The notes below the pieces were generated by a model. It did no database searches. It was not told the origin of the DNA and saw nothing but the letters and a program-made list of their open reading frames with translations. A program made the translations under genes and the position numbers. A stretch of DNA of 64,000 bases from Stenopsyche tienmushanensis (lineage: Eukaryota; Arthropoda; Insecta; Trichoptera; Stenopsychidae), in assembly GCA_008973525.1 (NCBI GenBank), contig WACJ01000360.1:62001-126000 (forward strand), given 5' to 3'. Shown one piece after another: positions 59,101 to 64,000 of this stretch (position 1 is the stretch's first letter; every line of letters begins with the position of its first letter).

Positions 59101-59911
59101 TGGGTCAACAGAAACAATTAGTGGAGTTATCGATACGCGATATGAAGTATTACCAGTTCACAGAAATATATATCCTGGTCAAGATCCAAGAATGTATAGT
59201 AAACCTATTTTATCAACTAGCAAAGGAGTCATTCCAATGAGTCAACTTAGCATGAGACCTCCTCCATCTATACCCATAGAACCGAGGGAAGATCTAATAG
59301 TTCATTTGCCTCAAAATATCGATACTCCTGTGTCAAGTAATAAGAATGAAGACATTTTACCACATAAATCTATAGCTAGGATACAACCTATGCCAAGTAG
59401 ATCAATTCCACAAAACTTAATGGACTCCAGTCCTAGCCAGTGTGTAGATGTTAGAAGTAGTATAAGTAACAAATTCGAGAATCAACATACAGAAGTAGAC
59501 AGCACAAAAAATAATCAAAATATTGATTCGGGATGTACATCGCAATATGAAAATGTAACATTAGACAGTAAAGGTATAGTTGTATCGATTAAAAGACAGC
59601 AATTGCCTCCGGTTGTAAATTATAAAAGTTACGATACTTCTACTTCTAGCGAGTCTATGCAAAATGATAAAATAAATCCATTGACTCATAATCAAATGGG
59701 ACAGAAATTGGACGATAGTAATCCAAGTAATGTACCTTATGAAAATATTAATTTGGACTATATAGCGAGATTAGTAAATGAGGGTTATCCCAAAGATAGT
59801 GTTGTAAGAGCTTTAGGAATTACAAGAAATGATATTGAAATGGCTTGTGATATATTGCATGAATTCGGTACAAAAACAGTTAGGTGTCAAAACAATAATA
59901 GTAGTGATTAG
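37509..59911 (+). CDS. Cbl: Cbl E3 ubiquitin-protein ligase (long form), one-base frame break in exon 1
   Basis: Exons: 37509-38120, 50158-50304, 50380-50523, 50602-50727, 50835-50950, 51024-51130, 51213-51369, 51606-51826, 58001-59911. All introns are GT-AG and all phases agree; omitting the extra T at 37956 gives 1179 residues. Order: Gly/Ala/Ser-rich leader (1-36), 4H bundle with [10 protein letters not shown] and [17 protein letters not shown] hand ([14 protein letters not shown]), SH2 ([20 protein letters not shown]), linker helix ([13 protein letters not shown]), RING C3HC4 (CKIC, PCGH, CTPC, CPFC), Ser-rich spacer, Pro-rich tail with [10 protein letters not shown]-terminal UBA ([20 protein letters not shown]). 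Cbl binds phosphotyrosine on activated receptor tyrosine kinases and ubiquitinates them for endocytosis and degradation; PPLPPRK may bind SH3 adaptors. The identity is certain; whether this allele is functional depends on the frame break. Confidence 0.96.
38121..41489. other. Cbl intron 1, left part; nothing else seen
   Basis: Start of a 12-kb AT-rich intron. No exon, RNA gene or clear element boundary in this stretch. Confidence 0.5.
41490..41615 (+). mobile_element. Degraded copy of the TGATGA-tailed retroelement 3' end
   Basis: GCTGCCTTCAATATTGAACG, then a spacer with ATGAGGTGATAATAT and TATAGATGATGATT at the end, aligns with the 3' ends at 49265-49490 and 56940-57127. Confidence 0.45.
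41616..43025. other. Cbl intron 1; GC-richer patch without assigned feature
   Basis: 41800-42310 is richer in GC than its flanks and has overlapping ORFs on both strands, none with a domain I recognise. It may be an unclassified repeat or regulatory DNA. Confidence 0.4.
43034..43791. mobile_element. hAT-type non-autonomous element with 8-bp target duplication
   Basis: Left end TAGAGAATCCAATCCCGCG; right end, reverse complemented, TAGGGAATCCAATCTCGAG. Flanks are GTCAAGTG (43026-43033) and GTCAGGTG (43792-43799), an 8-bp duplication with one mismatch. 758 bp without transposase. The subterminal DNA repeats a CCCGGGAT-type motif. CAGTAGCGTAACTAC at about 43211 may be the edge of a second hAT element nested inside. 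Confidence 0.85.
44150..44200 (+). mobile_element. Short 3' stub of the TGATGA-tailed retroelement
   Basis: GTTTTGCAGCGGATTGCGTT then GCACTATGATGATGATGAT matches the terminal 40-50 bp of the copies at 49450-49490 and 57085-57127. Confidence 0.4.
44284..44345 (+). repeat. Possible hAT-type terminus
   Basis: CAGTGGTGTGCCGTCCATGG followed by GC-rich sequence resembles CAGTGG(C/T)GTGCCGT hAT ends. No partner terminus or 8-bp duplication is found. Confidence 0.3.
44840..45500. other. GC/CpG-rich block in Cbl intron 1, unassigned
   Basis: Includes GGCGCGCCGGG and ACGCGCGCGCGT around 44845-44900. A 118-residue plus-strand ORF (44942-45298) has no domain I recognise and no splice or coding context. 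It could be a repeat or an intronic regulatory element. Confidence 0.35.
45880..46515. repeat. Direct duplication, copy 1 (partner 48344-48964)
   Basis: Nearly the same sequence occurs 2.46 kb downstream, both in plus orientation. Shared runs include TTGGCAGGATATAAAACAGG, ATCTCGCCTACGCCAGTAAT and TGACACGAGCAGGTCCTCA. Differences are scattered substitutions and small indels, such as a stretch with TTTTAATAATATA present only here. The first 110 bp belong to the piggyBac-type family, ending GGGG then TTAA. Confidence 0.9.
46516..48343. other. Cbl intron 1 between the two duplicated segments; no gene seen
   Basis: Several ORFs of 60-90 codons on both strands, none with recognisable domains or splice context. 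Confidence 0.4.
48344..48964. repeat. Direct duplication, copy 2 (partner 45880-46515)
   Basis: Second copy of the duplicated segment; its homology stops abruptly after CCAAATTATTGATG at both copies. Confidence 0.9.
49265..49490 (+). mobile_element. 5'-truncated retroelement 3' end with TGATGATGAT tail
   Basis: CATTCAGGATACCCGCTG, AACTCGGTGGTGATGCTACC, TCAATATCGAACGAATGA, GAATGTATGATACAGACGAG and GAACTGTTTGTGGCTGCACT match 56955-57127 closely, ending ATGATGATGATG. The variable 5' end with a fixed simple-repeat 3' end is typical of LINE/SINE insertion by target-primed reverse transcription. It interrupts a piggyBac-like N-terminus on the opposite strand. Confidence 0.65.
49491..49677 (-). pseudogene. 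Possible piggyBac-like transposase N-terminus
   Basis: From ATG at 49677 the minus strand encodes [20 protein letters not shown], then an acidic stretch ([20 protein letters not shown]) until the retroelement tail at 49490. A basic start with 'L...IE.IL' and then Asp/Glu/Ser-rich sequence is common at the start of piggyBac transposases. It is short, so the call is tentative. Confidence 0.4.
49691..50157. other. End of Cbl intron 1; no feature
   Basis: AT-rich up to TATTTCAG at 50150-50157. Confidence 0.6.
50158..50304 (+). CDS. Cbl: Cbl exon 2 (end of 4H region and EF hand)
   Basis: Encodes [20 protein letters not shown] then [20 protein letters not shown], the EF-hand calcium loop. Donor GTAATC at 50305. 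Confidence 0.95.
50380..50523 (+). CDS. Cbl: Cbl exon 3 (start of SH2 domain)
   Basis: Encodes [20 protein letters not shown] then [20 protein letters not shown] and GSYVFR. Preceded by a 75-bp intron ending AACAG; donor GTATTT at 50524. Confidence 0.95.
50602..50727 (+). CDS. Cbl: Cbl exon 4 (SH2 core)
   Basis: Encodes [20 protein letters not shown] then [20 protein letters not shown]. The arginine of the FRLS phosphotyrosine pocket is split over exons 3 and 4. Intron of 78 bp before it. Confidence 0.95.
50835..50950 (+). CDS. Cbl: Cbl exon 5 (end of SH2, linker helix)
   Basis: Encodes [30 protein letters not shown]; both linker-helix tyrosines (YELY) that control ligase activity in the family are present. 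Donor GTCGGT at 50951. Confidence 0.95.
51024..51130 (+). CDS. Cbl: Cbl exon 6 (RING finger, first part)
   Basis: Encodes [20 protein letters not shown] then [16 protein letters not shown] with six of the eight zinc ligands. Donor GTTAGT at 51131. Confidence 0.95.
51213..51369 (+). CDS. Cbl: Cbl exon 7 (RING finger end, start of Ser-rich spacer)
   Basis: Encodes [20 protein letters not shown] then VVDAFDPK and a His/Ser-rich segment ending NTSTEG. Donor GTAGCA at 51370. If this short intron is retained, the frame adds [11 protein letters not shown] and stops at 51402-51404. Confidence 0.94.
51606..51826 (+). CDS. Cbl: Cbl exon 8 (Ser/Asn-rich spacer)
   Basis: Acceptor TTATAG at 51600-51605; encodes [17 protein letters not shown], a long Ser/Ala/Gly run and [18 protein letters not shown]. 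Donor GTATTT at 51827. Phase 0 end, so either the UBA exon or the short exon at 54587 can follow in frame. Confidence 0.93.
52707..52999. mobile_element. Foldback MITE-like element, 293 bp
   Basis: Arms 52707-52830 and 52877-52999 are inverted repeats of about 124 bp, matching along their whole length with scattered differences around a 46-bp loop. Both ends begin TGTTCTGG. Shared runs include ATCATTATGACA, CTGGCGACTGAGTG and CTTGTTAAGATAGTA. Codes for nothing. It lies in the Cbl intron between exon 8 and the last exon. The target duplication is not clear. Confidence 0.9.
53249..54010 (-). mobile_element. Internally deleted mariner transposon, both termini present
   Basis: Left terminus TAAGGAGGACCGGAAAGAAA; right terminus, reverse complemented, TTAGGAGGACCGAAAAGAAA; TA at 53247-53248 and 54011-54012. 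On the minus strand: [17 protein letters not shown] (first HTH), then [37 protein letters not shown] (second HTH), [18 protein letters not shown] with the first catalytic Asp, and [20 protein letters not shown]. The region with the second and third catalytic Asp (expected near HDNARPH and SPDL) is deleted and there are stops. 762 bp against about 1.3 kb for intact mariners. Confidence 0.93.
54587..54613 (+). CDS. Cbl: Candidate alternative terminal exon of Cbl (short isoform)
   Basis: A strong pyrimidine tract and TTCCAG (54581-54586) precede CAC GCT CCT TTA CCG CCG CAT GGC TGA, reading [12 protein letters not shown] in phase 0 after exon 8. The nine codons are GC-rich and end in a clean stop in an otherwise AT-rich intron. 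The product would have 551 residues: the phosphotyrosine-binding region and RING, without the Pro-rich tail and UBA. Drosophila Cbl is known to have long and short forms made by alternative splicing. AATAAA occurs at 55120-55125. Inference from sequence only. Confidence 0.5.
   Translation, partial: HAPLPPHG
54614..56685. other. Cbl intron 8 / possible short-isoform 3' UTR
   Basis: AT- and T-rich sequence, with a (TA)n run at 54932-54950. No other exon supported. Confidence 0.45.
56690..57127 (+). mobile_element. Longest copy of the TGATGA-tailed retroelement, with ORF 3' end
   Basis: GC-rich block in AT-rich intron. In the frame starting at 56697 it reads [20 protein letters not shown], then [20 protein letters not shown] and [15 protein letters not shown] (56857-56859), a clean coding-like end. 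The next 270 bp match the 3' ends at 49265-49490, 41490-41615 and 21395-21535. So this is likely the C-terminus and 3' UTR of a retroelement. I do not recognise the protein family. The terminal tail here is CACTATTTTTTACTT rather than TGA repeats. Confidence 0.55.
57128..58000. other. End of Cbl intron 8; no feature
   Basis: AT-rich up to the acceptor TACTTTCAG at 57992-58000. Confidence 0.6.
58001..59911 (+). CDS. Cbl: Cbl last exon (Pro-rich tail and UBA domain)
   Basis: 637 codons including the stop, all in one exon. Opens [20 protein letters not shown] right after the acceptor; the first internal ATG (58247) is not a start. Holds PPLPPRKS, many Ser/Pro segments, tyrosines in YEVL, YENV and YENI contexts that could be phosphorylated, and a C-terminal UBA domain ending [13 protein letters not shown]. 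Stop TAG at 59909-59911. Confidence 0.95.
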   Translation, partial: DCVEFNAATSSIQALIKHQRSDDVPHSPLASPRPNRKSNQSRSVTPTPSSAPIVPPHKSNIQSQNIAPVIPAHKVPVSINQNLTSPSPPPIVSRHAAALNVSNQNFQSQAPAVPAHKITSSPQAFIQLPTTSVRNLNTVVTHTTENTYGELLGCNSSGIKPTELCDTKNQRLNDQSSNKFGLAPKRIQDLTAPPLPPRKSVSPSSDVLRQGPMLAVSSANKRQQPVANIQPHVKQRDAPSVLRNEAISNNLLTDETADKTGNSGNKSPLSNASSMINLSLQNLPPVSHKGNTNLLDILRPSISSSRSSEDLSKFPVSQTYISGTVFDFRHVADQTPFSNGSRYGTDNERKASLGNQAGENNLFSVITGSTETISGVIDTRYEVLPVHRNIYPGQDPRMYSKPILSTSKGVIPMSQLSMRPPPSIPIEPREDLIVHLPQNIDTPVSSNKNEDILPHKSIARIQPMPSRSIPQNLMDSSPSQCVDVRSSISNKFENQHTEVDSTKNNQNIDSGCTSQYENVTLDSKGIVVSIKRQQLPPVVNYKSYDTSTSSESMQNDKINPLTHNQMGQKLDDSNPSNVPYENINLDYIARLVNEGYPKDSVVRALGITRNDIEMACDILHEFGTKTVRCQNNNSSD

Positions 59912-60897
59912 TAAACACATGAAACTTTTATAATCATGTTTTATTCTTAATTTATTTTATTGTTAATTATTTTTAAAAATATAAGAATCATAAACTATTT
60001 TTCTATCCAAGAGATCGGTCATAAAGACATTGATAAATTATTCACACATAGACTTTATTTGAGATAAATAACTGTTTAAATGTATATTAATGTGTGTGTG
60101 TATAAGTTGAGCTGCAAATTCAAAGAGATTTTAATATTTTCTAGAAATGACGATTTAAAAAAAACATTGTAATCGGAATGTATCTGCTAGTCATGAGTAC
60201 TAAACAGAGACGAAGGATTATATATATATATATATTTTCAGACTCGTTTCTTGAGTTGATTACATACTGGGGGTATAATCATGTATTCGTGCATATTAAA
60301 GAAAAGATCTCTTGGATATGCGTCGAGCAAATGGATATACAAATTATATGACAGTGAAATAGAGTAAGTTTCCCGATACTGTATGAGATTTTTATACTAG
60401 ATTTGTAATTTCCAGTATTGCTATTAATATTTATACGCATTATTTATGAATTCATACTTTCCATCGCGAAAATTTACACAATACACACATGTCCCCTCTC
60501 TTTTGGGTCCAAACTGCCACAGCTTAAAACGAGCTTAAATTTGTAAAAAATTTGGGTCTTTGCAAGATTTAATATAAATTTATTTATACATTTTTGTATC
60601 ATATCTTAATCAATAAATTGTTTTTTGTATATATATTTTTTTTCAATTCTTGAGGTCCAGTTTATATATTTTTATAAAATATTTATTACCTAATAATTAT
60701 ATTGTTTTTACAACAATCGAAAAATATATATATATGTATATAAAGTACGCTTTTGATTAGCCAAATACATAGGTGTCAATAGTGTCATAAATACGTGCCG
60801 TTATGTAGGCGTAAAACTAAAATTAAATAAGATATAATAAGCTTTGATTAAAACTGGTATTCCATTTAAACACAATTTTTGCCATTTAATTAGCACA
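59912..60897 (+). other. Cbl: Cbl 3' UTR region
   Basis: AT-rich, with several TA runs (60221-60234, 60727-60736) and many A/T-rich stretches. Several candidate polyadenylation hexamers are present, so the true end is uncertain. Confidence 0.5.
60612..60617 (+). terminator. Cbl: Candidate Cbl polyadenylation signal
   Basis: AATAAA 0.7 kb after the stop; a further AATAAA lies at 62872-62877 if the 3' UTR spans the MITE copy. Confidence 0.35.
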
Positions 60898-61460
60898 GGG
60901 GCGTGGCAAAGCAGGTGTCTCCCGCGGGAGCAACTGGGTAGAATATCGACCCCATTTTACTTTACATGAACCAACAATAATTGATTGTCCGTTTTTATAA
61001 TATATACTAAGTTGTCTAATCCCTCTTTTCTTCATTATCGTTTAAACATTGGGACAACCCAAAATTAAATAACCTACCCGATCAGACAACTTCGTTTCAT
61101 AACAAGTTTGTAATCGTTCTGTAGACCGTGAGGTGCTCATTCGTCATATCAGCAATCTGAAAAGCATACCGTTTGGACATACAAATTTTGTAGCCACTCG
61201 GTCTTCTTTTAGGACATTTTGCGGTATTTTCTATGATATGGAATCAACATAGCGTCTATAGACACTTTATCGTAGTATTTCTTTTCAAACAGTAAACGGC
61301 TTTCATACGTTAGGTGGGGTACTTTTGGAACTGTCTTTGTATATTATTTTAAAACATACATTATAATAGTATTTAATATATTGCATTTATAATAGTATTA
61401 GTTAATTTCCGAGAGGGGGAGGGCGGAAATTAGATACTTGCCACGGGCGGTATTTCTATA
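60898..61460 (+). mobile_element. Second copy of the 589-bp hAT-type MITE, degraded ends
   Basis: Matches 26276-26864 along its length: GGGCGTGGCAAAGCAGG, TTGTCTAATCCCTCTTTTCT, ATACGTTAGGT.GGGTACTTT, ATTATAATAGTATTTAATAT and TAGATACTTGCCAC. The left TIR has lost part of CGTAAC and the right TIR has decayed, so no target duplication is readable. Confidence 0.8.
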
Positions 61461-63690
61461 TTTTATGGTTCCAATTATTTAATTTACCAAAGATTCTCGC
61501 TGATCTTCTTGAGGTATTTTTTCTGAAAAACTGTATGATTCAAATTTAACAAACCACTATTTAATTATTGGAAAATACAATACTGTAATGTGGTTTGATT
61601 TGTTTTTATTTTAGAAACATATTTATTATGAATTGATGGACACGAACAATAATTTGTAGAATTTGGCAAAGCTCGGTGCGATTTTGTTTTTGTTCAATGC
61701 CGCGTATTTATGACACTATTTGATAAATAGGCGACACTTAAAAATATTTAGATTTTTTTGATGTTGATTACGCGAATATCTAAAACTTGATTATTATTTC
61801 TGTATGTACCCAGTTATATCGAGAGCTATTTTTATGAATGAATAAAAATAATATTTGTATTAATACGAACGGAAATATGTGGGGATAATCCAGAATGTAC
61901 TGAATTTTAATTACATCATTTGACTTTTTACATTAACAAATATGTTTTTATTGGATGTATCGTATTATTTTGATAGCATTGTTTTAAGCGTTAGTATCTT
62001 ATGAGGTTTTCTCTCTTTTTATCATTCAAAGTAAGTTTTAAAAAGGCCAGTATCTTTTATAGCTTAGTGCTATTGATTTTTTTAATTCTTCATAACGTTA
62101 ACGGATGCAAAGTATCCAATTGAGCAATCAAATATTTGATAGCTAATATTTCATAATAGAATAGACTTATTTTGTATTTCATGGTAGTATTGCTAGAAAT
62201 CTATTAAGGCTTTGTTGAGCTTCATTGTGCTTAAAGTTGCTAATTGTTCATTTTTATTTTTATGACTTCAATATAACTCAATTTAATAAATGTACAATAT
62301 TACAAAGAATACTTACATAAAATGTCTTTATTGATTCATTATCATTATTTTAGTTTAAATGTATTTTACTTAAACAATTGGCATGTTATTCTTTTATCAT
62401 AAGGCCTTTTCTAATTAGTGTATCTCAATGATAAATATTTTTTATATGTGAACGTATTTAGTTTAATACAGCCTATCTTTCAAAGCAATTTGTATACAAT
62501 TGAAGATACTGGTAATTTTTAAAATAACGAAAATTTTGAATAACGACAAAAATCACAAATATGTAATTGAAATCATATTTTGTTAGCTTCATCGATGGAC
62601 TTAAATTTATTGCAAATTGAATTAACTATTTAGGGTTGTAACATTATAAGTATATTTTTCTCAACGTTATTAACTATAATAAACCATTCACATTGTAAAA
62701 TTTGATTTACATTTCATAATATGACTTTTAACCTTACAATTGTATTTATGAATATTATATAGAATGCATAATTCCGTAGTAGAAGAATATGATAATTCAA
62801 TTAAATTAACTTTGAATTTAAGATCTTCTGGTGTTAATGCTTGGTAATACTTTGTAATTTTTTGAAATCTAAATAAAAATGATGTATATTTGTAATGGAC
62901 AAGGCTCTATTTAATTTGGTTGTATAATAAAAATATATTTTTATGTATGGTGGCAAGAAAGCTATGTTGATCTTATATTTTACAAATTCTTTCATTGATG
63001 AATTTGGTTCATGTACAATAGATTATTTTCGCTTATTGTTCATAAGGAAATTTGACTAGACGAATATATTTATATGCCACAATTTTTAAATCAAACACAT
63101 TTAGCCAATGGAATTTTTAGTATAAACTCATAATAGTACCCTTTGGTCTATTATTAATTCATAAAATAGTGCTCTGCATACTTCAAAGGTCAGAATTAAG
63201 GGTTTTAAGTTTACTGGAAACGTATGGCCTAAAATATTTTTGCATTTATAGCAGTATTTTACTCCTTGTTCAGTCTTACTGATGTTGCATTTTTTGTTTG
63301 CTGTTTGATTGAGATTATGTTTTTTATGATATTAGGGTAAAATTGCTATCATGATGCTTGATTTATTATTAGTGACGATGATTGGGAATTCCAATTTGAT
63401 TCGGCTACTGATTACATTTGAGTTATTTTAAATCAATATTACAGATTGTAAGAACTCTTTTAAATGTAGCATTTTTTGCTTCATAAAAATTACCGGATAG
63501 TGAAAAGATGTAAATCTGATTTTCATATATCAAATAGAATAATTTTTTGATAAATCAAAATAAACTATAAACAGGCTATATTAATTTACATTACAAGCTT
63601 TTGTTGCTCATTTTCAGAAACGTTTCTCTAGGCTCTAATGTTGGTACTTATGTTTTTCGGATCTAAAAAGGATCTAAAGGAGTAAAATAA
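61461..63690. other. No gene seen downstream of Cbl
   Basis: AT-rich DNA with only short ORFs. May contain an extended Cbl 3' UTR. Confidence 0.45.
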
Positions 63691-63694
63691 AATT

Positions 63695-64000
63695 ATAAAC
63701 ACTGCTGGGTCCGTACCCAACCATTAAGTATTTGCCAGACACGACACTCAGACTCAGTGAGCCCTCCCTTCTTACTTCATTTGGCTCTCTTCCCTTTGAG
63801 CAGCCAGGGCTGTTTGACGCCTTATCCTCTCGGCGCTCTCTAGCATCTTTTGTTTTCTTCTGTGGAATCTTAGCATCCGTAGGCGACTTAAGACACCCAG
63901 AGTGGGTAGTGTCAGATTCCTACTGACTAAACCCCTCCCTTGCCCTTCTCTGTTCCCCTGGTATCGGTATTGGTAGTGGTGGCTTCACAGCCTATGATGG
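63695..64000. repeat. GC-rich segment at window edge, probably a transposable element end
   Basis: Composition shifts sharply at about 63700 and stays GC-rich to the end of the window. Open frames exist on both strands (for example 63732-63926, plus) but show no domain I recognise. The change in composition and the simple-sequence-like GGTATTGGTAGTGGTGGC near the end suggest the edge of an inserted element continuing to the right. Confidence 0.35.

Noticed and set aside
58247..59911. 554-residue ORF as a separate intronless gene
   Set aside because: The frame is open further upstream to a clean acceptor at 58000 and continues Cbl from exon 8; the ATG at 58247 is internal and the C-terminal UBA domain is that of Cbl.

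Overview
The window looks like nuclear DNA from an AT-rich insect genome; I cannot fix the order. It has long introns, consensus GT-AG splice sites and a dense layer of degraded transposons (hAT, piggyBac, mariner, pogo/Tigger and R1-type LINE pieces). No bacterial-type operon, CRISPR array or rRNA gene is visible.

Three host genes can be read. (1) 12.1-28.6 kb, + strand: the last two coding exons of an igloo-like (GAP-43/neuromodulin-type) IQ-motif calmodulin-binding protein. Each exon carries one IQ motif and they are separated by a 15.8-kb intron full of transposon debris; earlier exons lie left of the window. (2) 33.7-36.6 kb, - strand: a complete three-exon ZMAT5 orthologue (U11/U12 snRNP 20K protein, minor spliceosome), 182 residues, with a U1-type zinc finger, a CCCH finger and a conserved Trp-Gly C-terminus. 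(3) 37.5-59.9 kb, + strand: a complete Cbl-type E3 ubiquitin ligase in nine main coding exons. In order these encode a Gly/Ala-rich N-terminus, the tyrosine-kinase-binding region (4H bundle, EF hand, SH2), linker helix, RING finger, Ser-rich and Pro-rich tail, and a C-terminal UBA domain. Zmat5 and Cbl are divergent, with start codons 0.86 kb apart, and probably share a promoter region.

Two points about Cbl deserve attention. The GC-rich first exon carries one extra T (37956) that breaks the frame inside the highly conserved 4H bundle; removing that base restores a perfect 1179-residue Cbl. In the 6.2-kb intron after exon 8, a strong splice acceptor leads to nine GC-rich codons ending in a stop at 54611-54613. 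This would make a short isoform without the Pro-rich tail and UBA domain.

The rest is repeats, several with insertion hallmarks that can be read directly: a 589-bp hAT MITE with a perfect 8-bp target duplication (26.3-26.9 kb); a 758-bp hAT-like element with an 8-bp duplication carrying one mismatch (43.0-43.8 kb); a 762-bp deleted mariner with both inverted repeats and TA sites (53.2-54.0 kb); a 434-bp piggyBac-like TTAA element inside a Zmat5 intron; a 293-bp foldback element; a 620-640 bp direct duplication 2.46 kb apart; a family of 5'-truncated elements with TGATGATGA-type tails; a 56-bp minisatellite and a 15-bp tandem array. Large stretches of intron and intergenic DNA hold nothing I can support. 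I see no clear new multi-gene system; the most interesting signals are the Cbl isoform exon, the Cbl frame break and the nested transposon layers.
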